Made by a program: the position numbers and the translations under genes. The notes under the pieces are model-generated. The model saw nothing but the letters and a program-made list of their open reading frames with translations. It ran no database searches and was not told the origin of the DNA. Source: a virus. From it: a DNA stretch of 48,560 nucleotides. Where the stretch lies: IMG/VR virus record IMGVR_UViG_3300033148_004780, positions 1 through 48,560 of that record; one strand, given 5' to 3'. Every line of letters starts with the position of its first letter. Within the stretch, counting starts at the first letter, position 1. Positions 1 to 7,307 of the stretch are shown here, one piece after another.

Positions 1-114
1 CGGCTTTCTCTTGTTTAGGAAGGTTTTGTAGGTTCGGTTCCTTAGAGGCAAGGCGCCCGGTTCTCGTACCGTGAATAAGAAAGCTGGTGTGAACCCGTCC
101 ATCCGCATGGGGAA
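1..114. repeat. 114-bp terminal overlap (copy 1)
   Basis: These bases are identical to 48447-48560. The overlap lies inside the DNA polymerase reading frame, which stays open through the junction, so it marks circular closure of the assembly rather than a biological terminal repeat. The unique circle is 48,446 bp. Confidence 0.95.
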
Positions 115-1990
115 CAAACTCGGTATACGTCGTAAGCAACTTGTTGGCTTCGGCCCATTCGTCGTAAATCGCAAGCCAATCAAGAAGCTTCTTGATCCTT
201 TGCTTTTCTTCTTCATGTTGTTTGGTTGGTCTCCTTAACTTCTCAACAATCGACAACCTGTTCTGAGCGGAGATCCGCAAGGACATCCTGCCCATCTCGT
301 TCAAGGTTGTCTTGGTTCCGGATTTCGTTTTCCTCCCCTTGAAGCCCATCGGAATGTAAATAGGCTGCACTTCATCTCTTAACTCGCGGAGGGCTAACAG
401 ATCTTTATGAACCTTGGTTCCTACCTGCCGTTTGGCCTTAAACCTAACCTTCCCTGTAGCTGTTCCGCGTAGTTTACATGTGGGACACAGCTCACCATCG
501 GCAGACCAGAACCTTTTCTTCTTACATTCTTCATTTTCACATATGTACCTCTTCTGCTCTTTAACCTCGAAGTCTTCGAGTGTGCGGTCAAGGCGCGCGA
601 ACTTCTTAAGGCGCGCCCCAAGAAGAAACCACCTAAGATGATCGCTTGACCGAAGGTTAAAGGCTGGTGGAAGAGCTCCCTTGAGAATCAATTCCTTTGC
701 CAACGTCTGTGTTCGCTGTTCAACCTCGCGCTCAAACCTCCCGAGAGCAGCTTTGCTAAACTTAACACCTCTTTCAATCATCCTCCCTACAGGAACTAAA
801 AGCGGTAAGGCTTCTTGCTGATAGATCCTATACGTTTCTGTCTCCATAGCATCCTCAACCAGAGACGGAAGCACTTGATGAAGAACCGAAACGTCTCGAC
901 AGTTATATGTGCGATAGGTTCGGTCGTCAAGTTGGAGACCTTTACGGTCGCCTCGAAGAACTTCCCCTTTCCAGTATGGAGTTGAACCGTGCATCGATAC
1001 GATGAATCCAAGATTGTGGGGCAACTCTGGTTGAATTGCATGGTGGAGGAGCATGACATCATGGGCAACGCTTCTGTAGGTAATCTCAAAACCCAACCTC
1101 CTTAATATTTTTACGTCATATAACGCGTTTTGAAACAACAAAGGACATGCCTTGAACAACTTGTTCAAGAGCGCGGTGACCTTCCTTCTCTGCTGCGAAC
1201 TCCAGTAATCAAAGCCTCCTTGCTTCAAATACGGAATACAAAGGATATTCTCAACATCCGTACCCACGCCTATGCATATAAGCTCAGCCCAATCCGGGTG
1301 CAAGGAAGTGGTTTCTATGTCACAGGCGACCAATTTCTTTTCTTTGATCGCCCGCTCGACAAACCTTTCAACATCTATCAGCTTGGGGAACAGGTTGAAG
1401 TTCTCCTTTGGAGGTTCCCATCCGCTATATGCGATAGTAGAGCCCTTCCGTATGTCAGCCATCCACACGGATGCGACATCCACGCGCGAGTTAGGCTTGT
1501 AGTAGCCCATGTAGTTAAGAAAAGCAGGGTGATAGGTTGGGATTAGATACAAACCTCGATGCTGGTATACTGATCCTCGCAGATCTTCCATTTTCCCTTC
1601 GAGTCCAAAATACGAGGCAGCGTTTCCCCCAAAGACGACAACAGCGCGAACGCCTCGTTCTTCGAGAAAGTGAAGTTCATCTTCGAATCCTTTCCTACAC
1701 TTGATCTGTGCGTTTTCCCCCGCAGGAGAATTGAATCTGTTCGCTGGCGGGCGACATGCGATAGCGTTTGAGATCCAAACACCTTTCCTGCTAACATGAG
1801 CACCCCTTAAACCCCAATTCAAGGTATTCCCCGCTGCGCCGACGAACGGCTCACCCTCGCGGTCTTCGTCCTTTCCAGGGGCCTCTCCAAACAGGGCAAG
1901 TTTGGCATTCTTAGGTCCTACACCCCAAACACGAGTGTTGGAATGCAGCGGGCAGGAGGAACACTGACTATTCTTTCGGTTGTATTTCAT
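1..1990 (-). CDS. UDG-exonuclease-DNA polymerase A fusion, N-terminal and middle part (runs across circular junction)
   Basis: This is the 5' part of a 913-residue protein whose 3' part is at 47695-48446. The ATG at 1990 follows GGAGGT at 4-nt spacing. About residues 1-160 form a family 4/5-type uracil-DNA glycosylase: a CxxC pair near residue 10 and single Cys near 79 and 98 for a 4Fe-4S cluster, the motif GEAPGKDED..G.PFVG, and a late PTYHPAFL motif. About residues 220-370 form a DnaQ-like 3'-5' exonuclease with DIETT (Exo I), N-x-x-Y-D (Exo II) and YNCRD (Exo III), so proofreading should be active. A CxxxC...CxxC zinc-ribbon-like insert follows near residues 484-505, before the TGRLASKEPNLQNLPK start of the polymerase palm. 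A similar UDG-Pol A fusion is, from memory, known in SPO1-type phages. It should replicate the phage genome, possibly scanning for uracil. Confidence 0.93.
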   Translation of the reverse strand, partial: MKYNRKNSQCSSCPLHSNTRVWGVGPKNAKLALFGEAPGKDEDREGEPFVGAAGNTLNWGLRGAHVSRKGVWISNAIACRPPANRFNSPAGENAQIKCRKGFEDELHFLEERGVRAVVVFGGNAASYFGLEGKMEDLRGSVYQHRGLYLIPTYHPAFLNYMGYYKPNSRVDVASVWMADIRKGSTIAYSGWEPPKENFNLFPKLIDVERFVERAIKEKKLVACDIETTSLHPDWAELICIGVGTDVENILCIPYLKQGGFDYWSSQQRRKVTALLNKLFKACPLLFQNALYDVKILRRLGFEITYRSVAHDVMLLHHAIQPELPHNLGFIVSMHGSTPYWKGEVLRGDRKGLQLDDRTYRTYNCRDVSVLHQVLPSLVEDAMETETYRIYQQEALPLLVPVGRMIERGVKFSKAALGRFEREVEQRTQTLAKELILKGALPPAFNLRSSDHLRWFLLGARLKKFARLDRTLEDFEVKEQKRYICENEECKKKRFWSADGELCPTCKLRGTATGKVRFKAKRQVGTKVHKDLLALRELRDEVQPIYIPMGFKGRKTKSGTKTTLNEMGRMSLRISAQNRLSIVEKLRRPTKQHEEEKQRIKKLLDWLAIYDEWAEANKLLTTYTEFVPHADGRVHTSFLIHGTRTGRLASKEPNLQNLPKQEKA

Positions 1991-2005
1991 ATCTACCTCC
2001 ATGGG

Positions 2006-2419
2006 TCACCAGAGCAGCAATCCCCCGATGTTCCCAAGGATCAAGAAGATGGACGTAACGCCTAAGACAGTGCGCCATGTTTCCAACCCTGCTATGGTGT
2101 TGTTTGCTTCGTTTAACTGGTTTCCTACAACCTCGTAGTCCTGGGCGCACTCCTGTGCGGCTGTCACCCATGACATGTAGGTGTTCAATACCGGAACCAC
2201 GTAGTTGCGGAAATTAAAATCGCTGGTGTACCAGATTTGTTGACCGTTTAATGTTGTAGTCCGCCAAAAGGGTTCTTCTTTTGGCTTCTCCTCGGGAATC
2301 GAGGGGATCTCTGAACTTTCAACGTTTTCAACGTTTTCAACGACAAGGATTTCGTTGGTAAACGCGCTCGCTCCCGCGAGCAGGATCAATAAGCTAAGAA
2401 TTGTTATCAGTTTTTTCAT
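2006..2419 (-). CDS. Small exported or membrane-anchored protein, function unknown
   Basis: 137 residues. The N-terminus is a typical signal peptide (MKK, then a Leu/Ile stretch ending AGASA). An acidic Pro/Glu-rich linker, a central helical part and a C-terminal hydrophobic segment (about the last 20 residues) follow. The protein should therefore be cell-envelope located. It overlaps the gene before it (2394-2654) by 26 bases, and its stop is 16 bases before the polymerase start. Two adjacent small membrane proteins recall spanin pairs, but the position in the replication arm fits an envelope or superinfection role equally well. I recognise no family. Confidence 0.75.
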   Translation of the reverse strand: MKKLITILSLLILLAGASAFTNEILVVENVENVESSEIPSIPEEKPKEEPFWRTTTLNGQQIWYTSDFNFRNYVVPVLNTYMSWVTAAQECAQDYEVVGNQLNEANNTIAGLETWRTVLGVTSIFLILGNIGGLLLW

Positions 2420-2654
2420 CTATCAACCTCTTTATGTTCTTCATGGATTTGTTCACTTCGTGTTGGATGACCCCGGTAGGCGCGGTCTTCGCTTCCTCGC
2501 GGATTTTCTTCATCTTCTCACGGAACTTAAGTACCTTCTTTGCGAACTTCTTAGGGTCCATCACGTAGAGCGGATGCTTTCGCTTGGAGCGAACAAAGAA
2601 AAACACAGCCAACCCAACAGCAGCAAGAGCGGCCAAAAAATAAATAACATTCAT
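2394..2654 (-). CDS. Small single-pass membrane protein with basic coiled-coil tail
   Basis: 86 residues. One N-terminal transmembrane helix (about residues 4-22) is followed by a Lys/Arg-rich helical cytoplasmic region. This is the topology of an inner-membrane spanin or an exclusion protein, but no signature motif is visible. It overlaps the genes on both sides, forming a compact translation-coupled row (2812-3360, 2651-2815, 2394-2654, 2006-2419). Confidence 0.75.
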   Translation of the reverse strand: MNVIYFLAALAAVGLAVFFFVRSKRKHPLYVMDPKKFAKKVLKFREKMKKIREEAKTAPTGVIQHEVNKSMKNIKRLIDEKTDNNS

Positions 2655-2815
2655 GCTTCCTCCTCTACAACCTTAAGGGGAAGGTTTAACAGCTCCGTCA
2701 CTGCCTCGTCATCGAGTTCATAGTCTAAGGCGAATATGTCGATGTCTTCCCACCCAAGGTCGTTGATAACTTCATTCATGAATCGAATATATGCCTTTTT
2801 AATCTTGTCGGTCAT
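2651..2815 (-). CDS. Small acidic hypothetical protein
   Basis: 54 residues from the ATG at 2815, which follows AAGGAGA and overlaps the stop of the upstream gene as ATGA. The frame is open further upstream, but that part lies inside the upstream gene and has no ribosome site. The sequence is helical and strongly acidic at the C-terminus. No family recognised. Confidence 0.7.
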   Translation of the reverse strand: MTDKIKKAYIRFMNEVINDLGWEDIDIFALDYELDDEAVTELLNLPLKVVEEEA

Positions 2816-3360
2816 GTTTTCTCCTTGGTTTCCTTGCTCTCCTTGAGCAGATCCTGACGTGCTAACACTGTATCTGGTATAACCCCCCACTTGTGTTTCG
2901 AGTTGGCGATGAACTGCATCACATCAGGATACCGCGCGCTTTCATAGATGTACAGGTGTACGTTCTCGGCTTCCGGGGGAAGAGGGGGTTCGAGTATCTC
3001 TGCATCTTCAGCGGGGCGGTAACGGATCTCGTTCGCAAGGAACGCTGTCCAGGGTTTCATGCTGATGTCGAGGATTAAATAGTTTACAATCCTCGGATCG
3101 TACCACAAGCGGAATATCGGGGTTGACGTAAGCACAACAACCTCGTAACCTGCGTCTCTTAAGGCTTTAGCCATCGATGCTATGCTGTCATCGGGTTCGA
3201 TGAAGATAACAGATTTGCAATCCCCGCGCTTTGTATTGAATATCTTAAAGACTATTTCCGAGTCTTCGTAATTGCCCTCGGGGTGGCACCAAACATGATA
3301 AGCTACCTTACCACCGAGTAGCCCACCCTGAATCGGACCCCATGTTAATGAATTGATCAT
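2812..3360 (-). CDS. Hypothetical protein, Rossmann-like pattern
   Basis: 182 residues. Alternating beta-strand patterns (KSVIFIEPDD, YEVVVLTSTP, YLILDIS) with helices between suggest an alpha/beta fold. No catalytic signature is clear. A long inverted repeat at 3380-3408 separates it from the DUF669-like gene upstream, and AAGGAGAAC precedes the ATG. Role unknown. Confidence 0.75.
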   Translation of the reverse strand: MINSLTWGPIQGGLLGGKVAYHVWCHPEGNYEDSEIVFKIFNTKRGDCKSVIFIEPDDSIASMAKALRDAGYEVVVLTSTPIFRLWYDPRIVNYLILDISMKPWTAFLANEIRYRPAEDAEILEPPLPPEAENVHLYIYESARYPDVMQFIANSKHKWGVIPDTVLARQDLLKESKETKEKT

Positions 3361-3379
3361 TCTAGTTCTCCTTGAAAGA

Positions 3380-3408
3380 AGACACGAGGATTTCGCATCC
3401 TCGTGTCT
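3380..3408 (-). terminator. 12-bp hairpin between early genes (terminator or processing site)
   Basis: A perfect 12-bp inverted repeat (AGACACGAGGAT / ATCCTCGTGTCT) with a 5-nt loop lies between the stop of the 142-residue gene and the start of the 182-residue gene. On the minus strand it is followed by TTCTTTC, a weak U-tract. It could be a partial terminator that lowers downstream expression, or an mRNA-stabilising structure. Confidence 0.65.
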
Positions 3409-3417
3409 AAGATCTGT

Positions 3418-3846
3418 TTATTCAGCCGAAGGTTTGAAGCGTTGAATGTTCGCTTGAACCTCGCCTTCCCATTCGCGGTTGGTGACCTTCACGTCGCAGG
3501 TTTTGTCGATGAAGTCATCGGGATCGAACTCTCCGTTTTTCATCTTCACGTTCATCGATTCACAAGCTCCGACGAGCTGCCCGATGGCAAACTGCCCCTG
3601 ATCCTTGTGGGTTTCGAAGTGATCCAACGCGAGGAAAGCGAAGAGCTTTCTCTCCTCCGGAGCGGAACCATCTTTCTGCTCGGTCCCACCTAAGACGATG
3701 AACTCCATCTCAAGCTTGTACCTCGGATCTTCATCCGAACCACGGTTCTCGATCTTGGCGTTCAGACACTGAACGTTGTACCAGCCGGGATTCAGTACGC
3801 CCTGCGGGACGTAATTCTCGGCTTCGGGTACTGTAAACTTTGGCAT
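3418..3846 (-). CDS. DUF669-like phage protein (recombination or ssDNA-binding associated)
   Basis: 142 residues. The N-terminal pattern (MPKFTVPEAENYVPQGVLNPGWYNVQ), the regular beta-strand spacing and the mid-protein acidic segment resemble the DUF669 class. That class usually lies next to Sak4-like or RecT-like recombination genes and is thought to bind ssDNA. The nearby RecA-like ATPase (4050-4844) and PD-(D/E)XK nuclease (4789-5655) support a shared recombination and replication module. The assignment rests on pattern and context only. Confidence 0.6.
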   Translation of the reverse strand: MPKFTVPEAENYVPQGVLNPGWYNVQCLNAKIENRGSDEDPRYKLEMEFIVLGGTEQKDGSAPEERKLFAFLALDHFETHKDQGQFAIGQLVGACESMNVKMKNGEFDPDDFIDKTCDVKVTNREWEGEVQANIQRFKPSAE

Positions 3847-3873
3847 GTATATGCCTCCTATAGAAGGTTGTTG

Positions 3874-4053
3874 TTAGGAAACAACGTTTCCTCTTAATAG
3901 CGTTACGCGTTTGTTCTCTTCGTCAACGACTGCCTTGCTAACCTCGTACTCTTTCCAGCTACCTATGTGAGAACCGGATAGATCGAGGATTGTTATGGCG
4001 TAGGTCAACGGATTGTCGTCAAACGCTAAGTCTCTTAGCTGTGATAGGGTCAC
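3874..4053 (-). CDS. Small hypothetical protein (GTG start)
   Basis: 59 residues. The GTG at 4053 overlaps the TGA of the ATPase gene as GTGA and has a perfect GGAGGT five bases upstream, so it is a genuine coupled cistron. The stop at 3874 sits in a 7-bp inverted repeat (AGGAAAC/GTTTCCT). The protein is beta-rich (TYAITILDLSG...SWKEYEVSKAVVDEENKRVTLL). Family unknown. Confidence 0.7.
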   Translation of the reverse strand: MTLSQLRDLAFDDNPLTYAITILDLSGSHIGSWKEYEVSKAVVDEENKRVTLLRGNVVS

Positions 4054-4844
4054 TTGGCACCTCCGAACAGCTTCTCGTAAGAAGGATCCTTGTACTGGTA
4101 TTCCAATCCTTCACGCGACTTCGCTTCGAAGTAGCGGTACTTGCCTGTAAACAGGATGTAATTCGCATTCTTTCCTGTTCCCTCTGTGTCCATGTAGTAA
4201 ACCTCATCGAAATCATGGGATACCTTGTCTCTGTATCCTCCTACGACGTTGGGTTTCCCCTCGAACTTACCTAGGATGTCATCTTTTTCAAGCTTAACAC
4301 CACATGTGAACACGACGTTCATATCAAGGTCGGCACATCTTTTGACGATCTCCGCCAACCTTGCGGCTACTGCTGTATAGTGATCCCATTCAGGTTTGCT
4401 TTTCGTGGGATCTTTGGGGGTTCTGCCCTCTCCAGGAAACTTCATGACCTCGATCATAAGCATGTCTGCTAACGAGGTTAACGAATCGATAGCGAATGTC
4501 TCGATGTCTTTGAACATCGATTGCCGTTTCCGCGCGGCCTTAATCGCATCGATGACCTGTGTATAGACCTTCTGCCCTCTGACCAAAGGAAGGTACGGAA
4601 TCTTCAAGTTCCTTAAGGTCATCAAACCTTTGTCCGAATCCAAGATGAAGGGTTTAGGACAGGTGCCGATGAACCTTGTTTTCCCTGCCCCTGCCGGACC
4701 ATAAACCATAATCCTACGGTAGGAACCTTTGGTTTCCTTCACCCACTGCACGTCCTTCATCCAATCAAGGATCGGATCTACTTCTGCTTTAGGTTTGTTT
4801 CCACTCATCGAGCGAGTACTCCCCGACCCTTTCGAGTATGGCAT
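4050..4844 (-). CDS. RecA-fold ATPase (Sak4 / AAA_24-like), recombination or ssDNA annealing
   Basis: 264 residues. The Walker A motif GPAGAGKT is near residue 50. A following LDSDKG segment and an ETFAIDSLTSLADM strand act as the Walker B region. This arrangement is typical of phage Sak4-like ATPases that load or anneal ssDNA. The ATG at 4844 follows GGAGGA at good spacing; a second ATG at 4808 is possible. The gene overlaps the nuclease gene upstream and is coupled by GTGA to the 59-residue gene downstream. It probably works with the nuclease and the DUF669-like protein in recombination-dependent replication. Confidence 0.85.
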   Translation of the reverse strand: MPYSKGSGSTRSMSGNKPKAEVDPILDWMKDVQWVKETKGSYRRIMVYGPAGAGKTRFIGTCPKPFILDSDKGLMTLRNLKIPYLPLVRGQKVYTQVIDAIKAARKRQSMFKDIETFAIDSLTSLADMLMIEVMKFPGEGRTPKDPTKSKPEWDHYTAVAARLAEIVKRCADLDMNVVFTCGVKLEKDDILGKFEGKPNVVGGYRDKVSHDFDEVYYMDTEGTGKNANYILFTGKYRYFEAKSREGLEYQYKDPSYEKLFGGAK

Positions 4845-5655
4845 TTATATCCTCCGACCATGAATCTAACTTGTACCCAGGAGGTACAACCCCTGGTTTA
4901 ACCTCCCTATCACAGATGCCCTCGTACTCACAGCCGAAGAGCGCCTCTATCCTGTAATGGATAGGAAACAGCAAAGGCCAAGGGATACCTTCCTTCAAAG
5001 CCTTTACCTTCTGCGATACCTCGATAATCAACCCGACAAGCTGAATCTCCCACAATCGAAGCTCTTGTTCTGTTCGATAGATCACCTCGCTTCTCCGTGC
5101 TTGAGGTTTTCCCGTGGGTCCACGTTGGAACAGTGCATCGAACCTACCTCCTTGAAGATCCCAATCCTCGTGGTGTTTCTTCAGGGTCCAGATGTAGGAT
5201 GTCATCTGCGAATCCCGCTTGTTACTCTCAATAGCTTTCGATAAAGACCAGCCAGTGGTCTTGGTATCGTCCACGTATACCTTACCGTCCTTGCGATTTC
5301 GTAGCGCCCGGTCTGGTCGAGCGGTAAATACAAAGCAACCGTCAGGACCGAGCGGGGTTTCGTACTGCTTCTCAACTTCCAATACTTCGTAGTTTTCATT
5401 ATCGTATTGTCCTATGTCGTGGTACCAGCAACCAAGCATCGACAATCCTCTTTGCTCGTCGTTGTGGTATTGGTTGATGTCCTCGTATTCGTCCCGACGT
5501 TCATTCAATTCCTTGCAAAAAGCGTCGAACAACGCCTCGTCCGCCTTTGGATCTTCTATGTTCTGGTAGAACGCTGCCATGGCTTCGTGTATGGCACCTC
5601 CGAAGATCAGAGCGGGCTTCGTAAACCTTGGAACCAAACCAAGAATGTACTTCAA
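4789..5655 (-). CDS. PD-(D/E)XK nuclease, RecB/Cas4-like
   Basis: 288 residues from a TTG at 5655. Visible motifs are GGAIHEAMAAFY (first motif with His), ARPDRAL (Asp of the active site), VDDTKTT (D-x-K type core), then a Q-x-x-x-Y-like helix (QMTSYIW). A late Cys pair, CEYEGIC, could be part of an Fe-S or structural site, as in Cas4/AddB nucleases. The TTG has no ribosome site. The same frame continues upstream past a single TGA (5701-5703) to an ATG at 5751 with GGAGG, and the codons between read like the missing N-terminal helix (PRHWYLKYILGL), so the true start is uncertain. Confidence 0.85.
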   Translation of the reverse strand: MKYILGLVPRFTKPALIFGGAIHEAMAAFYQNIEDPKADEALFDAFCKELNERRDEYEDINQYHNDEQRGLSMLGCWYHDIGQYDNENYEVLEVEKQYETPLGPDGCFVFTARPDRALRNRKDGKVYVDDTKTTGWSLSKAIESNKRDSQMTSYIWTLKKHHEDWDLQGGRFDALFQRGPTGKPQARRSEVIYRTEQELRLWEIQLVGLIIEVSQKVKALKEGIPWPLLFPIHYRIEALFGCEYEGICDREVKPGVVPPGYKLDSWSEDINAILERVGEYSLDEWKQT

Positions 5656-5707
5656 GTACCAGTGTCTTGGGTTGTCCGCGTACAGGGTGTAGAAATGTAG
5701 TCATAGA

Positions 5708-5737
5708 CCCGCAGGGCTTTCGCGCCTGCGGGTTTTT
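5708..5737 (+). terminator. Strong hairpin with T-run on + strand, upstream of nuclease gene
   Basis: CCCGCAGG/CCTGCGGG 8-bp stem with a 9-nt loop, followed on the + strand by TTTTT. It would stop antisense (+) transcription entering the early arm. On the minus transcript the same hairpin lies just before the in-frame TGA of the nuclease reading frame. Confidence 0.7.
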
Positions 5738-5751
5738 GTTGTTTCCTTCAT

Positions 5752-5925
5752 TCAGATACGCCTCCATGGGTGGCTGGAATATTCGAGGTGAATGCTTGCC
5801 AATTCCTCTCTCAGCTCTTGGTTTTCTTGTCGAAGGCTGATGGTGGAGTTTTTTAGTCGGTCAACCTCCTCGACGAGCGCCTCGATGTCAACCTTCAACC
5901 TGCTCACTATTGTGTGAATGTCCAT
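5752..5925 (-). CDS. Small coiled-coil protein
   Basis: 57 residues. The ATG at 5925 follows GGAGGG. The sequence is an almost continuous heptad pattern (LKVDIEALVEEVDRLKN...LRQENQELREEL). It shares the ENQELREEL/EENQELREAL motif with the next small gene upstream (5981-6199), so the two look like diverged duplicates. Its TGA directly abuts an ATG at 5751 that opens the extended nuclease frame. Confidence 0.7.
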   Translation of the reverse strand: MDIHTIVSRLKVDIEALVEEVDRLKNSTISLRQENQELREELASIHLEYSSHPWRRI

Positions 5926-5980
5926 GTGTTCCCTCCAGGAGGAGATTCACGGCGTAACTTCTTTGCTTTTTTCTTTGCCA

Positions 5981-6199
5981 TCATCTCCCCTTCTTCGGCA
6001 TACCCACATCATCGGGATGAACCTCTTGAAGTGGGGTCACCTCTACATCACCAAGCGCTTCTCTGAGTTCTTGGTTTTCTTCTTCGAGATCGTCTATCTG
6101 CCTCGCGGCTTGAACAACCTGCTTCTTTACCGCTTGCAGACATTCGATTGTTTTGTCAAATAGATCCTCGACTTTACTTATAGCAGAATCTATGTCCAA
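5981..6199 (-). CDS. Small coiled-coil protein (TTG start)
   Basis: 72 residues. I chose the TTG at 6199 because AAGGAGG lies 6 bases upstream; the ATG further up lies in a repeat (AGGAGAGGCACGG twice) and has no ribosome site. The heptad region (IDDLEEENQELREAL) is followed by a Pro-rich tail. It is a probable paralogue of the 57-residue protein at 5752-5925. Confidence 0.65.
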   Translation of the reverse strand: MDIDSAISKVEDLFDKTIECLQAVKKQVVQAARQIDDLEEENQELREALGDVEVTPLQEVHPDDVGMPKKGR

Positions 6200-6212
6200 T
6201 ATTAGCCTCCTT

Positions 6213-6245
6213 CCAAGGAGAGGCACGGCTAAAAGGAGAGGCACG
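6213..6245. repeat. Direct repeat AGGAGAGGCACGG
   Basis: Two copies of AGGAGAGGCACGG about 17 bp apart in the leader of the coiled-coil gene. The core AGAGGCAC recurs near 16157, 16174, 16837 and 46913, several times within hairpins. Confidence 0.5.
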
Positions 6246-6254
6246 GTACTCTCT

Positions 6255-6581
6255 CTAAAATCGCCGAACCTTGCCTTGTCGGTAAAATCCTTCCTTGTTT
6301 CGGTTTTTCATCCGCTTAACGTTGTTGCCTCGTTGTTGACCCGCGCTTAAAAGCTCCTCACCTTCAAGCTTGCCTGTTACAGGCGCAACTTCTAAGACAA
6401 GGTCCATGCCCTCAATACGAAGCATGGCGCCCTTGACCAGAGCGCGGGCTTGCTTGGGTTCAATTAAGATAAACTTTGAATCGATTACTTCCTTGAGGTT
6501 CTTGACCGTTCGGACCTGTGAATCCCTGTCATGGTTGAGGTTTATCGATCTAAGATCTCTTCTTTGAATCTTCTTCTTCAT
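6255..6581 (-). CDS. Hypothetical basic protein
   Basis: 108 residues, very basic at both ends (MKKKIQRRDLRS..., ...MKNRNKEGFYRQGKVRRF). A short strand-rich centre (SKFILIEPKQARALVKGAMLRIEGMDLVLEVAP) lies between. Nucleic acid binding is possible but no motif identifies it. Its start overlaps the Cys-rich gene upstream by 32 bases. Confidence 0.65.
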   Translation of the reverse strand: MKKKIQRRDLRSINLNHDRDSQVRTVKNLKEVIDSKFILIEPKQARALVKGAMLRIEGMDLVLEVAPVTGKLEGEELLSAGQQRGNNVKRMKNRNKEGFYRQGKVRRF

Positions 6582-6738
6582 TAAACCCCCCTATAAAGTA
6601 GTCGCACTCTCCGACCGTGAAGTCGAAGGGCTCGAAAATATAGCACTGTCTATCTGCGGAGGGACACGTGTACCTCTCGCACTTGTCCTTGATAGGACAC
6701 CTGTCTGCCTGGCACTTGGCTCGATCGCCGTCAATCAT
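6550..6738 (-). CDS. Small Cys-rich protein, probable metal binding
   Basis: 62 residues with six or more Cys in C-x4-CP-x4-C-x3-YTCP...QCYIFEP...ECDYFIGG order. Many phages carry small proteins of this CP..C.RY type, presumed to bind zinc or an Fe-S cluster. It is translation-coupled to the radical SAM gene upstream (8-base overlap), so a role with that enzyme is possible. Confidence 0.7.
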   Translation of the reverse strand: MIDGDRAKCQADRCPIKDKCERYTCPSADRQCYIFEPFDFTVGECDYFIGGFNEEEDSKKRS

Positions 6739-7288
6739 CGAAGTAATCCTTAGCTAACACGAACAGCGTTTCGTTCGAAGCTATGCTAACAGGTCTCTCT
6801 TCCGTTGGCGGGAACATCGACCTTAGCTCAACCGAGTCCCAGGCGTGAGGGTTAACAGGCAGTGATCTTAGGATGGAAGCGTTGATTACCAACCTGTTCG
6901 AACACGGAACATCGAAACCCTTAACTAACGCCTGCTGAACTGTGTTTAACATTCGAATGTCGGCGGGTTCTGCTGAATGGACCGTGTACGTCAATCCATC
7001 AACCCAACTTAGGTATTCCATCATCTGCTCCTCATCCGTAGAGTAGGCAGTGTTGATGTATACCTGATTGAAGTGGTTGTTTGCCTCGGACAGGATGTCC
7101 AAGATAGAAGCGTGAAGAAGTGGTTCTCCTCCGGTTATAACGATCTTATCGTAGTACTTCGGAAGATGCCGAAAGTTGTGGATTTCTGGTAACATCTTGT
7201 CTTTCAATCCGTTGTTGGCACAGTAGTAACAAGATCTCGGACATTCCCAAGTTACTATGACCCTTGCTGTGTCTTTGTTGATAGACAT
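6731..7288 (-). CDS. Radical SAM superfamily protein
   Basis: 185 residues. CPRSCYYC (Cys 16, 20, 23) is the CxxxCxxC cluster motif that binds 4Fe-4S and S-adenosylmethionine. ITGGEPLL follows near residue 50, the GGE motif for SAM. The length fits a minimal enzyme of the QueE/NrdG-like size class. No queuosine, ribonucleotide reductase or other partner gene is seen, so the substrate is unknown. The start at 7288 follows GAGGAGG, and the small Cys-rich protein is coupled at the 3' end. Confidence 0.9.
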   Translation of the reverse strand: MSINKDTARVIVTWECPRSCYYCANNGLKDKMLPEIHNFRHLPKYYDKIVITGGEPLLHASILDILSEANNHFNQVYINTAYSTDEEQMMEYLSWVDGLTYTVHSAEPADIRMLNTVQQALVKGFDVPCSNRLVINASILRSLPVNPHAWDSVELRSMFPPTEERPVSIASNETLFVLAKDYFDD

Positions 7289-7307
7289 GGTAATAGTCCT
7301 CCTCGTT

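Noticed and set aside
2006-2654. Spanin pair (i-spanin/o-spanin)
   Set aside because: The two small membrane genes resemble the topology of spanins, but no lipobox is visible, and they lie in the early arm far from the lysis cassette. Left as unknown membrane proteins.
5701-5703. TGA reassigned to an amino acid throughout the genome
   Set aside because: Many well-defined genes (amidase, holin, candidate small terminase, radical SAM and others) end at TGA with tight coupling to the next start, so the standard code is used and the case at 5701 is local.
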